Shown here piece after piece: positions 23,703-36,130 of a DNA stretch of 64,000 nucleotides. Every line of letters begins with the position of its first letter. Position 1 is the stretch's first letter. Where the stretch lies: assembly GCA_035772405.1 (NCBI GenBank), contig JAYKKM010000375.1, positions 5,490,001 to 5,554,000 of the forward strand, written 5' to 3'. Origin of the DNA: Chrysogorgia sp. JL179-B06 (Eukaryota > Cnidaria > Anthozoa > Scleralcyonacea > Chrysogorgiidae). The notes beneath the pieces were generated by a model. It did not search any database, was not told the origin of the DNA, and saw nothing but the letters and a program-made list of their open reading frames with translations. Both the position numbers and the translations under genes were made by a program.

Positions 23703-23719
23703 ACGCGATATGTAAAGTA

Positions 23720-23826
23720 AAGTAAGAGCTCCTGTGCATATGGGAATCTGCAGAGTCTCTGCTCCGGTGAACTCTGCCGCCCCATTGAGAGGGGTAGGGG
23801 GAGCAGAGACGGGGCTCATTTTGCTT
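23720..23826 (+). repeat. Dispersed G-rich repeat, copy 2
   Basis: Second copy of the 783-910 repeat, directly after the (TTA)n tail of a non-LTR element. Confidence 0.65.
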
Positions 23827-23879
23827 GAATGTAGACTTTTTACTATGTTGCAATGTTAATTAAACTGTCCAACATTGTT

Positions 23880-24195
23880 GGGACACATGGCTGATTTTGA
23901 GGATTTGCAGTTGATGTCCCAAGGACTTTCTGCCAGCATTGTAGGTCGAACTCTCGTTCGGTCTCTGGCTACACGTATATAGTCCTTCCATACTCGCTGG
24001 TCCTTCATTACTGTCCGGCCTGATCTCGTTAACATTGTCCAACCCGATGTCTCTCTTCAGATTTTCAATGTGGTTCTTCGTTCTCTCTGCCTTTCCAACT
24101 TTCGGTTGCCACAGCATAAGTGACGATGCAATTGCATCGTCATGCCGGACGCAATGCCCAGAAAGTCTCGATCTTCGTTGTACTCCTTGTATACG
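23880..24195 (-). mobile_element. Non-LTR retrotransposon C-terminal relic
   Basis: The minus strand reads RRSRLSGHCVRHDDAIASSL, then MLWQPKVGKAERTKNHIENL and GLDNVNEI. The GHC...LW.P..G pattern is typical of the end of RTE-type LINE open frames. Confidence 0.7.
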
Positions 24196-24239
24196 AGACG
24201 ATGGCAGTTCCTAATACAGTTCTTCGTTAGCGAACCACT

Positions 24240-26413
24240 CGAGAATTGTTGCTAGGAGCAGACTTTCTAAAGAAAAATAACTGCGTTGTTGACTTTGAAA
24301 AGGAGACGGTGACGATTCGAGGCAGCGAGTGTAAGATGTATTGCGCAAACTCTCAGAAAATTGGCATCGTCGACCACCATATACCACCACGGTGTGTAGT
24401 GAACGTAAAGTGGAGCAGGCAAGTGTAGTCGGTGGAATGACTGGTGTCCTGGAACCCGAGCAGAGATTTAAGGAGCGATATTCCCTTGGTATAATCAAGG
24501 TAGTGGCGACGTTGAAAGAAGGTGGAGTCCCTGTTCGGCTATTTAATCCCAACCATAAACCAGCAAGTATTTACAGAGGCAGTACAGTTGGAAACCAATG
24601 TCCAGCGCAGGACCCGTCAGGAGAAGAAGAAGACCTAACGGAACCACAATCATGCAATCACATATACAAGTTCACGCGAACCAAAAAGCAAGCGAGGAAG
24701 CTCATCCACGATGATTTCGAAAGAAGATAATCAAAAGAGAACAGAAGCAATGGCTGAGATGTTCGAAATATAGACAATCCTAATTTGTCAACGGAAGAAA
24801 AGGAGACAGTCTACAAGATATTAAGTCGACACAGCGCAGTAATTTCAACAGGAAAACTGACCTATGGAAGTTAAAAACAATCCAGCACTCAATCAATCAA
24901 TACAGGAGAATCCAGACCAATTAGAGTTCCAACACGCAGATTACCATATCATCGGAGGGAAGATGCACGTAGAGAAATCGAGGCGATGCTCGCCAGTGAT
25001 GTTATCAAGGCATGCATCCGATTCTCCTTGGTCTGCCCCGGTGGTGATGGTAAAGAAGAAAGACGGATTCCGTGGTTACTGGCAAATCGGAGTGGATGAA
25101 AGAGATCGAGAGAAAACGGCATTCTCTACTCCAGAAGGTCACTTCCAATTTAAACGCATGCCTTTTGGTCTGACTAACGCCCCAGCTACATTCCAACGTG
25201 CTATGAACAACATTTTGAATGGTCTTACTTTTATGGACTGTCTAGTCTACCTAGACGACATCGTAATATTCGCGAAGAACCTTCAAGAACACAACCGAAG
25301 ATTGGAAGCGAGCGGTGTTGCAACGACTAGAAATTGCCGGGGTGAAATTAAACGTAAAGAAATGTCAACTGCTGAGCGAGAAGACCGTGATCTTGGGCCA
25401 TGTCGTCAGCCAGAATGGTCTCGCCACATGACGTATCCACACTTCATTCGTTCTGGGATGCGCTGGGTACTACATGCAGTTTGTTCCTAATTTCGCCGAC
25501 GTCGCATCTCCACTTTACGACCTCGAAAGAAAGGGAGTCAACTTCAAGTGGACTATATACATTGCCAGAAAGTGTTCGATAGTTTGACGAGTGCCCCAGT
25601 TTTGGCCTATCCGGATTTCGACCGGCTGTTTATCCTAGACACCGATGGCAGCAACACTGGGCTCGGTGCTGTACTTTCACAAGTCCAAGACGGGGAGGAA
25701 AGGGTCATACATAGCCTATGCAGCTACAGCGCGTTAACAAAACCGCAGCGTAATTACAGCACGACAAGAAAAGATCCTTCTCGCGTTAGTCTGGGGGACA
25801 GAACACTTTGAAACGTATCTCCTTGGAAGAGAGTTCAAGATACGAACGGATCACCATGCGTTAAAGTGGCTGAGGAACTTCAAACAACCCAATTGGGTCA
25901 GATGGCTCGCTGGCTGGAAAGATTATCGGAGTTTGACTTTGTAATCGAACATCGTCCAGGACGATTACATAGGAACGCAGACGGATTATCGCGCGTGCCA
26001 CACCAGGAAGATGAAGAGGAAGACGAGGTGTCAACCAAAACTACTGATGACAATGGTCTGAATTCACCTATGCTCAAGCCCTACAATATCACGAGAACCG
26101 GTGGAGACAACCGGGCTTGCCGCTGGAATAACAACGAGCTGAACCTCTTCCAACGTGAGGACCCAGTGCCTGGGCGTCAAGAAAACACGCACAACACCGT
26201 ACCAGCCCCCAAAGCGATGGCTTAGTGGAAAGAAACAATCGAACAATCAAAGACATGCTGTCGAAGGTGATCAACGACAACCAAGACGACTGGGATATTT
26301 GGATTCCACACGTTCTATTGGCTTACACCTCAGAAGATGCTATTCGGAAGAGAAGCGTGGATACCGATCGACCTAATGGTGGAAGCACCACCAGACCTTC
26401 GTTCAACTTCTGA
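24240..26413 (+). mobile_element. Ty3/gypsy retrotransposon pol, decayed
   Basis: Pieces of pol appear in order but in different frames. Protease-end sequence LGADFLKKNN starts at 24249. A reverse transcriptase segment covers 24950-25310, with FGLTNAPATFQRAMN and YLDDIVIF (the YLDD catalytic box). RNase H is at 25548-25990 (FILDTDGSNTGLGAVL, TDHHALKWL). The C-terminal integrase segment is at 26220-26345 (ERNNRTIKDML, DDWD). Between KKKDG and GYWQIG a stretch of several dozen residues, including the first catalytic Asp region, is deleted. Most of the integrase, including its zinc finger and catalytic core, is also gone. No LTRs were recognised. At least four frameshifts or stops show that this copy is dead. 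Confidence 0.88.
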
Positions 26414-26514
26414 AGACATACCTTCATATATCCAGAATGTACAATCCAGAATGTACACCAAATGTATGCTCATAGGTACTTGGATATATTAGGTCTTTAT
26501 CACTACCTATTTCT

Positions 26515-26665
26515 GATTATAAAATCGCTCCAGTAACTAAATTTAAATATTTAGGAGTTTTTTTTATCAAGCGATCTTACGTGGTCACATCACATAGATT
26601 ACTTAACATCTAAAATTAATCAAAGACTCGTCCCAGGTTTAAATACCGTATTAGCCTTGCTCTGC
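26515..26665 (+). mobile_element. LINE reverse transcriptase relic
   Basis: Two frames give TKFKYLGVFF and SDLTWSHHIDYLTSKINQRL, the region after the catalytic box of CR1/L2-type reverse transcriptases, joined by a frameshift. Confidence 0.72.
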
Positions 26666-26672
26666 CAACTGA

Positions 26673-26790
26673 GTTCCAGTGGCTCAATGGTTAGAGCGTC
26701 TGTCTAGCGTTCAGAAGGTTACGGGTTCGAGTCCTGTCTGGTGCTCAGAGTTTTCCTGAGTATTGAGAACTTAACACAGCTTGCACAGCA
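26673..26790 (+). mobile_element. tRNA-derived SINE, second family
   Basis: TGGCTCAATGGTTAGAGCG (A box), an anticodon-like loop CTAGCGT and GGGTTCGAGTCC (B box), followed by CTCAGAGTTTTCCTGAGTA. Related copies lie at 41913-42030 and 42082-42210. The acceptor stem is imperfect, so I call a SINE rather than a working tRNA. Confidence 0.7.
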
Positions 26791-27726
26791 AAACCTTTAC
26801 AACTTGATTCGTATAAATTAAATATTATTAAATATTATATATTTAATATTATATATTTATAAATATATTATAAATATTAAATATTATGAATTAAAACAGC
26901 CTAAATCCCACAAGCATTACTCGCTGATCTCAAAAATAGGACTGGATTGAGCTTTCTATATTGTATCTGATGAGCTGATTTTGAAGCTTGCATATTTACA
27001 TAATGTAAATAAAGGAGCGCGTTAATGCTATTTATAGAACCAAAACTCAGACAAACAAACCAAAATTGAATCTCAAGGGATTCCTAAATAGCATTTTCTA
27101 TTGTTGGGAATACAAGAATAAATTATAGACTCAGACAATCATACATACTGACGTCATTACCGCGCATTGCTATTTTGACGAGAGATCATTAGAAGCTCCG
27201 AGTTTGCAAGCAAATCAAACTGTGACGCTCGCGAAATAGGTTTAGTGTCTGGCCAATATAGTTTCTTTGTTAACATTAAATGCATAAAACCTTTAACCTA
27301 ATTTGACGTCTCATATTAGGCTTCTCTCACTGGATAATTAGAGCCAACGGGCCATTACTAAGGGACCAAAGTCGCAGTAAATCTGTAGGTAGGCCATGAA
27401 TCGTTTTACCCAGTAATTTGAAAATTGTCTTCTGGTCCTCTTTATAGTAAAATTATTTTATTTTGTCGATGGTACGAGCACATAATCCAACAAAAAACCT
27501 CATAGGATCCTCAGTTGATCCCTTCCGTTTTCTGAACAATAGTTGCTCGATCCAGTCTTCTTTCGAGATCAGTGACATTACTTCTCACGTTGATATAGAA
27601 GTTTATGCACGCGCCAATGACGTCAAAATTGAAAGGAAAACACCGCTGTACATCAAATTGGAGCCGGAGCCGTCCAAAAACATAAAATACGAGAATGAAA
27701 ACGTTATTTCTCGAGTACATTAAGCA
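26790..27726. other. AT-rich spacer
   Basis: Contains an AT-only block at 26815-26890. The open frame at 27463-27723 has no recognisable domain and no support beyond its length. Confidence 0.5.
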
Positions 27727-29136
27727 GGTACCTTAAGGGGTCAAGCTGCCTTAAATTTTATGTTCGCGAACCCATGATGTAATAATGGCTATATCTTATA
27801 TGGTTAAATGTATATGCAACATGCTGTATATAATTTTAAAGCTTATAGCATGCTCTAAACAAATAGCATTACAGATGCCCTCCCAGGCAAAAACATATAT
27901 GTAAAACATCTTTGGATGCTATCTAGTCAAAAACTAAGCATCAAGAATTGGTCATTTTAACTTGTAAAATAGATTACATCCCAGTCAACAAATTAATGGA
28001 AGCTTTTGGTGTTACACTGCATTTTATTGCCATAGCAACAAATAGTAAGTGAGGATCTTATTTAAATTCGGTATAGAACACTCAATTTTTATCACAGGGA
28101 TGTAATCCATTTTACAAATTAAAATGACCAATTCTTGATGCTTACAGTTTTTTACTATAGATAGCATCCAAAGATGGTTTTCAGCTTTGCAGGGTTTTTT
28201 TACATTTATGTTTTTGCCTGCAGGGCATCTGTAATGCTATTTATTTAGAGCATGTTATAAGCTTTAATTAAGAAATAAAAAACGTGTCGCGTGTGATTAT
28301 CGAGTTATAATGCACGAGAGATGCGTGTAAAACACGAGGCGATAGCCGAGTGTTTTACTATAGCTTCTCGAGTGCCATTATAACTCGATAATCACACAAG
28401 ACAAAGTTTTTTATTTCTTTTATAAAAGAACGGCCATTAAATTAACATATAAAGCCATGAAAAATGTAGATTTACCTGTTATAAATGACGTTGCTAGGAA
28501 GTCTAGAAAATGCACTCAACGTTGCAGTTAAAACATTCTGTTGGTTAGTTCCTTGATTAGCTTTATATCCAGCTATTCTTTGACTTTCTTTTGTGATTTA
28601 AACTACTTAAAATCCGTCAAAAACGACAAAATCTACGCGAGGAATCACGTCAGCTTATGCTTTATGTAAGAGATAAAGCCCGAGAAGGAGGGCTTTATGC
28701 TATATAAAGACCCGAGGACGCGCAGCGTCCGAGAGCTTTATATAGCATAAAGCCCGACGTTCGAGGGCTTTATCTGACTTATTTCACGAGTGAGGAGGTT
28801 TTCCAACAAAATTTTGTCCATTTTATCCACCTTGGACAAAGATTTTCCTTAGTTTTTTCCTTCATTTCTTATCTAATTAGTATTCATGGTCTTTATGCTA
28901 GATGAAGCCCGCGGTACATCAAAGAAAACCGACTCAATCGTGTAATAATGAGTTATAATGCACGGTTTTTGAGCTCAGTAACCAATCAGATAGCGTGTTC
29001 TCGCTCATTTACTTCCGGTTATTTTATAAAATGATATATATATAGCATGTTGCATATACATTTAACCATAATAAGATAGAGCCATTATTACATCATGGGT
29101 TCGCGAACATAAAATTTAAGGTAGCTTGCCCCCTTA
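27727..29136. mobile_element. Large nested palindromic element
   Basis: The outer arms of about 105 bp (27727-27835 and 29035-29136, containing ATGTTCGCGAACCCATGATG and its complement) enclose a second palindrome (27836-28270). Between them sit foldbacks at 28273-28424 (GTGTGATTATCGAGTTATAA) and about 28660-28790 (AAGCCCGAGAAGGAGGGC). A diverged piece of the inner palindrome is at 38220-38470. Confidence 0.82.
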
Positions 29137-29398
29137 AACTATTAACATTTCTAAACATTATACTTAAAGGGCTTTTATTTAATGTGCCTACAACCCCAAA
29201 CACGATATTACTGATATATATAGTTTCTATATACATGAAGTGAATAGTTGAATGCTGAAATGTTTTATGATTTGAGCTTTGCGTTGATGTTCTAGAAAGG
29301 TTTGTTTATCCTAAATGCTAATAAGTGTGACGTCAAACTGGTCATCATTTCGGATGCAATATTCTGCTGCTAGACAAAACGTGTCCTAATTCCAAACG

Positions 29399-29729
29399 TT
29401 AAAGTGCCTATAACGTCTGTGGGGATTTAACATATTTGTAATCTATGGATTATCCTGAGATAAATTGTAATATATCTTGTCAGCTGAAAATGTCATCTTC
29501 ATACACTTTTTTGCTGTTAAAGTTGACGGAAATGACGTCAAATCGGGAATCTGTCGACATGAAAACCTCTTTACAGATGCCCGATTTGACGTCATTTCCG
29601 TCAACATTAACAGCAAAAAAAGTGTATGAAGATGAGATTTTCAGCTGACAAGATATATTACAATTTATCTCAGGAGAATCCATAGATTACAAATATGTTA
29701 AATCCCCACAGACGTTATAGGCACTTTAA
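29399..29729. mobile_element. TTAA-flanked palindromic MITE, same family, copy 3
   Basis: The element body is 29403-29725. TTAA lies at 29399-29402 and 29726-29729. The terminal inverted repeats are perfect over at least 20 bp (AGTGCCTATAACGTCTGTGG). This copy shows the boundaries and target site for the family. Confidence 0.88.
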
Positions 29730-30247
29730 AGTGCCCCTGTGATCAAATTTTTGGTTCCCAAATTTTTACATATTTGTAAAGAGCATGGTGTTCTCACTTA
29801 ACTTGCCAAATTTCAAGCAATTTGCGAGCGTGGGAAGTCGCCTTTTCAGACTGTTTTTATACGATATTATACGGCCGCCATTACTCGAACATGTTCCGGA
29901 CGCTTAGGTTGCGATTAGAGGAAGTGACGTCAAAGACTCAACACGTGGCTAGTTATATATGAATATAAAGCTACTTGGGGAAAACTTTCTATTGTAACTT
30001 GTCGTATAATTCGTATAATTCCATTAAAGCTTTGTCACGTGTTGAGTCTTTGACGTCATAATCACATACTCTGCTGTGGAATCGCGGGCTCGTCTGGAAC
30101 AAGTTTTGAGCAATGGCGGACAACATTTGGGCGACTTTGGAGGTTAAATTTCTTGTGTTAGAATGTTTGTTGTTCAATTTTTTTGCCAAAACAAAACAAA
30201 AAATGCTAGGAAACCTAATGTGATATTTCGTCGCAGGGGCACTTTAA
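29726..30247. mobile_element. Second TTAA-flanked MITE, abutting the previous one
   Basis: The element body is 29730-30243, with inverted ends AGTGCCCCTGTG and CGCAGGGGCACT. It shares the central TTAA (29726-29729) with its left neighbour; the right TTAA is at 30244-30247. It is related to 4253-4824. Confidence 0.82.
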
Positions 30248-30553
30248 TGATATACTTAATTGAACGTTATACTAGAGATTGTATAATTTTTCTCACTGCA
30301 AATCCTCAACCAGTTTATCATACAGTAAAAACCCGCATAAAAGAACCACTATTTTATGACGTCAGGCTGAAGTGGTTCTTATATAATGGGTACTTAGTGA
30401 GAAATCAGGCTGAGTTGGTTCTTAACTGGTTCTTATATTTCTAGTCAAAAACAATTGTTCCTGGTTTAGTGTTTTAAATTATTTGTTTCCTTAATTAGTG
30501 AGCTATTGACCCTGGAAGGTCTTGTATTAATCACATAAATTGAACATTAACAT

Positions 30554-30611
30554 CAACCTCGTTCCCAGGGTCTTATCTCCGACCGCCCCCAAGACCCTGG
30601 GAACGAGGTTG
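30554..30611. mobile_element. 58 bp micro-MITE with target duplication
   Basis: The perfect 21 bp inverted ends begin CAACCTCGTTCCCAGGG. CATTAACAT is duplicated at 30545-30553 and 30612-30620. 51772-51840 carries related CCCAGGGTCTC and GAGACCCTGG ends. Confidence 0.85.
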
Positions 30612-30689
30612 CATTAACATCCCAATTGTATTTCATATATTGCCAAACAATAATTTATTTACTGTCATAACAATAAATATACTGCATAT

Positions 30690-31410
<721 letters not shown>

Positions 31411-31424
31411 AGAGTAGTAAAAAA

Positions 31425-31640
31425 GTAGAGTGCTGCGTAGACAGTGTTTTGAATATATAGCAAAGTGAAAAGGTGGTAAACTGCCAATAATTTAGTGACG
31501 AGATACTGACGTTTCGAGCGGAGCCCTTCATCAGAGTAAGACTGATGAAGGGCTCCGCTCGAAACGCCAGTATCTCGTCACTAAATTCTTGGCAGTTTAC
31601 CACCTTTTCACTTTGCTATATATATATATATATATATATG
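31425..31640. mobile_element. Foldback of hammerhead-family repeats, copy 2
   Basis: The same inverted arrangement as 18778-18955: GTGCTGCGTAGACAGTG, the minus-strand motif (31504-31538), the plus-strand motif (31542-31570) and the inverted arm, then (TA)n. Confidence 0.8.
31504..31538 (-). ncRNA. Hammerhead-like motif, second copy of the GGGC stem II family
   Basis: Same layout as 18852-18886. A plus-strand copy starts at 31542 (CTGATGA 31542-31548, GAAAC 31561-31565) immediately beside it, but with GCC in place of the GUC cleavage triplet. Confidence 0.55.
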
Positions 31641-32405
31641 TACCTGCCCTTAGAACATGCTTTCTGCTTCAGCTAAAGTACATAAGTTAAGGTTTTTTAA
31701 GAACCAGTCTCATTTGTCAGCCTGAAGTGGTTCTTGTATTTTGGGTGCTTAATTGTCTACATTTCATGCTGATGGTTCTTAATCCACTGGTTCTTTTATG
31801 CGGGTTTTTACTGTATACGAACGGCAGGAATGAAAGCCCAATTCCTGGCTTGACGTCACTCTCATTAGCATTTTAAAAACAAACCTGTGAACAGTAAGAA
31901 GTACGAAAGCAAATTCTACTTAATTTTTGTGAACGTTTTGTACGCTCAAAACGGTACACCAATACACTAATTTATCCATATTTAACTGAAATATCCTTCG
32001 AAAAGCCACCGAACTACTATTGGGTCCCAAGAAGGCCGTGGAAACGAGGTTGACTAGGTCCATGTATTCGTATCCAGCAGTTGTACCAAAAGAATGTACT
32101 CTATATTTTCCCTTGACAAGTTCAGATTCGGCTGCGCAGGAAAATTATGTGGCATTTCCTGACAGAGGCCGGTGGTAATCACTGGATCACATGCAGTGTC
32201 CCCTTCTGGTCCTCAGATCCTTTTAATCTGCATCGCTCGTTTAACTAGGGGAATAACGTTTAGCTCAACAATGATTTCCTCGCGCCAGACAGCTAGGCCT
32301 AGGGCGACAGGCTATCTGATCCTCGAACGAATACATGACACGGGCAACCTACCGAACTTCCTATAAAAGTGGTAGGATAACATTGTTCATGTGCGCGAGT
32401 ATGTA
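31640..32405. other. Spacer and probable 3'UTR of channel gene B
   Basis: No gene seen. AATAAA-type signals cannot be assigned with confidence. TTCTTTTATGCGGGTTTTTA at 31791-31810 echoes the complement of 30329-30350. Confidence 0.45.
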
Positions 32406-33398
32406 TCAGTCTTCGGGAAGTTCCGGGATGGGAATACGGACTTCTATTTTCAGTGCTCTGGGCGATCCGTTCGCGGTGTCCTCTGTTGGTGTCTCGTCAG
32501 AAGCCTCCTGTTCTATCATTTCCATATGTTCCCCTTGTCTGTCCTCTTCCTCGAGCGTCGGAATAACCGACGAGTACCGACTCCTCGTGCGATACGATCG
32601 TCGCCTGCCGTTCGACACCTTTGCCGACGAGTTTTCGACGCTCATAATAGACATTTCAGGCGCGTTGAACGTCATGCTCTTAAGCGCGCTGTTCAGGATC
32701 TTCTTCTGCGGCCGCGACGGCAACTTCAGTTTCACTTTGGCATAATTGTTGTACAGAGCAAAGTTACTGGCGACCACGGATACCGGAAGCGCCATCATCA
32801 ACACACCGCTGAGCGCGCACGCGCAGCCCACCAACTTCCCGGGCAGCGTCGTCGGCGTGACTTCACCGTAACCCACGGTCGTCATGGTGATGAGCGACCA
32901 CCAGAACGAGTCGAAGATGGTGGAGAACTTGGTGGCCGGTTCGTCCTTTTCCGCGTAGAAAGCCAAAGAGCCGTAAGTGACGACCAAGATGGCGAAGATG
33001 AAGATGAGAAGGAAGAGTTCGCGAAAGCTGCTCTTGATTGTTTGGATGAATACTTGGAGGACGTAGGAAAAGCGGAAAGCTCGAAACGCACGGTACAGCC
33101 GAAGGACGTACAGCAGTTTGAGAACGCGGACTTCGTCCTTATTGGGAAACACCAGTTCGAGGTAGAACGGCAAAATGGCCAGAACGTCGACCCAAGCCTG
33201 CATCGTCTTGAAGAACGCCTTCTTGATCGGGCACGTCACGAAGCGGACCAGGAACTCGACGGTGAACCAGCAAATGGAGGCCGACTCCAAAGAGTAGATG
33301 ACCCCATCGCGTTCTTTGTTTTTGAAATTTTCAAGCGTTGAAACGCAAAAGAGAATCACCACGAGGAAGGTTAAGATTAAGGAAATGAAACTGATGAT
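32406..33398 (-). CDS. Voltage-gated K+ channel gene B, exon 2 (S1-S6, pore, C-terminus)
   Basis: This exon encodes residues 202-531 and ends in TGA. The acceptor is the TCTAG ending at 33399, phase 0. Approximate segments are S1 203-224, S2 234-254, S3 270-285, S4 291-311, S5 327-350, pore 366-380 and S6 389-414. The filter TVGYG is at 375-379, followed by E380 where most Kv channels have Asp. F246, E249 and D272 make a normal charge-transfer centre. S4 is K295, Y298, R301, R304, R307, R310, so the K5 position is basic, unlike gene A. The S6 hinge is P406-V-S instead of PVP. The tail holds an Arg-rich stretch (about 467-475) followed by an acidic one. It is probably a delayed-rectifier-family subunit; whether it works alone or only in heteromers cannot be read from sequence. 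Confidence 0.93.
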   Translation of the reverse strand: MISFISLILTFLVVILFCVSTLENFKNKERDGVIYSLESASICWFTVEFLVRFVTCPIKKAFFKTMQAWVDVLAILPFYLELVFPNKDEVRVLKLLYVLRLYRAFRAFRFSYVLQVFIQTIKSSFRELFLLIFIFAILVVTYGSLAFYAEKDEPATKFSTIFDSFWWSLITMTTVGYGEVTPTTLPGKLVGCACALSGVLMMALPVSVVASNFALYNNYAKVKLKLPSRPQKKILNSALKSMTFNAPEMSIMSVENSSAKVSNGRRRSYRTRSRYSSVIPTLEEEDRQGEHMEMIEQEASDETPTEDTANGSPRALKIEVRIPIPELPED

Positions 33399-33654
33399 CT
33401 AGAGTGGAAAATATAAAATTTTAAAATAATCAAGGTGCTGTTGGAGACTACAATGTCTCGCAAAGACAATATCTGTTACAGTTGCAAGGACGTGCGCTGT
33501 TTCAACTGTCAATGCTTCACACGATGTGTTTCCTAAAGCTTGAATCTGTCACAGTTCCTGTCTCTAGCTGCAAATTGTCGTCTATAAGTGTAAAAGCACG
33601 TATGTGTTGTTCGCTTCAGTCATCTAGGTCGTATTTTTCATTCCGGAATGAAAT

Positions 33655-33835
33655 CTTGCCCCGTTTGTACATGACACCGGAATGAAACTCAATCCGGAAT
33701 GATAACCGGAATGAACTCAATCCGGATTGAGCTGCATCTCATTCCGGATTCATGTAAACACCGAAAGGGATTTTAACAGAACCGGTATGAGCTCAATCCG
33801 GAATGAAACTCCATCTGGATTCATGTAAACAGCAC
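33655..33835. mobile_element. CATTCCGG-repeat palindromic MITE
   Basis: Multiple copies of TCATTCCGG and CCGGAATGA in both orientations with ATTCATGTAAACA segments. Both flanks carry related sequence (ATCTGTTACAGTTGCAAGGA at 33470-33489 and 33888-33907), which may be an older duplication. Confidence 0.65.
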
Positions 33836-35761
33836 TTTACAACTGATAATTCCGCTTGATGCAACATGTGTCTCAAAGACACTATATCTGTTACAGTTGC
33901 AAGGAAGAGAACTGCATGTATGTTTCACTGGTATATGCATACAGGAAAACAATGAAACAATAATAAACTCTATCGTCTGTATGTCGAAAGTTTGCGTTGC
34001 CGTGAAACAATTCACCACACATATTTTCATCGTGCCCTTATGTCAATCAGTGTGTTCACATGGGCATAGGCTAGATCATAGTCGACTAGACAGACTAGAG
34101 GTTCAGTATATACCATTCCGCGAATTTTCTGATCTTATTTTGAATATACCCCGACAGTCTTACGAGAACCCGATAGTGCAATGAGCCTCTGGAACTGTGT
34201 GCAGCAGGAGTAGCTCCATGAATATACCTACGTTGGAGTATTAGGACCATAGGGTAATGAACCCCCTCCGATGCCTGAGACAACGGGGTCGGTCGCCAGC
34301 GGCTGAGGGTGGAAAAACCCCACCACTGGCGAGACTGGATATGGATGTTAAACATGGAGGTGACGCACGCAGATGGGCATGCGCAAGATCGGAAGAAGGA
34401 AAAACAGGAAGAAGAAAAAACAGGAAGAAGAAAAAGCACTGGTATAAGGACCAGTATAAAAAATTAAGGCTGGGTAACCAGCAACGTTATTCGTTCATGT
34501 TGTGTTCAGTTATTTCTTTACGTAATGTAAACGTTACCAGCCGCCGTCCGCGTTCCAAAAGTACCCATGGCGAGCCAGGAACCAGTGAATCTGGACGATG
34601 ACGTGTAACGACTTTGGACATTTAGGCCTAAACGAAAGGTGGACTTTATACGATTACTTTGACTTAAAATAACTTTGTATATAATTCGCTGGAAATATAT
34701 AGCCGCCAGGGCCATACTACTCTATAACAGGATTCAATAAAATCAAATTTTGAGACTTTTAGAAGTGAAATTTGTGGCTGTGTTTGCAACTGAAATGAAA
34801 TTCTCGGACAATGATGTCAGTCGCTGATGGTCGAAGGCCTTCGAGTTAAATTTAAGGCTTCGACTTCGTTTCATTACCAGTCGTAGAAGTCATAAACATC
34901 TACTTATTAAAGTACATTGATGAAGCGAAAATTATTTTTTTGTCTCATTTAAAGGAGCACATAAAATGACAAAGTAACATTTCCTTGTTTCGTTTTTGAG
35001 ATATTTCAAGTTAATTGAAATACAAATTAAACAACTTGACGCCACGTGCATAATGGGTTATCGGAGAAGGTTATATATCTTTGCTATTGTCAACAGAAAT
35101 CACTTGGAAATCTACATGGTTGGTGTTGTGGGAGAAACACACGCACATGCTTCCTTCAAATTAATTTGGTGGTTAGATAATAACTTCTCCGATAGGTCAT
35201 TATGCACGTGTGACGTCAAGTTGTTTGAAGGACATTGGCAACAAAAACTTAAGTAATTTGTCTAATATGAAAGAACTCGTAAAATTATAAGTAACACCGT
35301 TTACAACTTTTCCGTATTTTACTTCGTTTTTGAAATATTTCAGTTTGTTTGATATGTAAATTATTAGTTCCAACAAATTAAAGTATAACGAAGAAAGGGA
35401 ACGAAAAACTGCCAAAGATGTTACTTTGCCAGTCATTTCAAGTGTTAGTTCATTTTTTTTGTTTTTAGCGGTTTTTTATTGCTTTACCTTACCTCTTAAT
35501 CGCTTCATGTTTGCACCTGTTGGTATTCGTTTCGAATTATGAAACATCAGAGTCGTCGTGTTTTTGCGTAAACAGCATTAAAGATAAGCAGCCCTGATGT
35601 TCCAGCAGTTCCAACGACCTTCATTGTTCGGGATTTTTAACAAACCAACACAGATGTTCTCCCGCCAAAAAAGCCGCAAATCCGTAATCGCCCGCGAGCA
35701 TCCGAACCGCAGATTAACCAATAATATTGCACGATTCCACCGGAAGTAGCCCAAGTCCTGC

Positions 35762-36130
<369 letters not shown>

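Noticed and set aside
26673..26750. Functional tRNA gene
   Set aside because: A and B boxes are good but the acceptor stem is imperfect, and the same unit with the same tail recurs at 41.9 and 42.1 kb, so it is a SINE.
27463..27723. 86-codon open frame
   Set aside because: No recognisable domain, no repeat copies and no splice context; probably chance.
32391..33341. 316-residue open frame on the plus strand opposite channel gene B exon 2
   Set aside because: It is the antisense shadow of a GC-rich coding exon; the minus strand carries the conserved channel.
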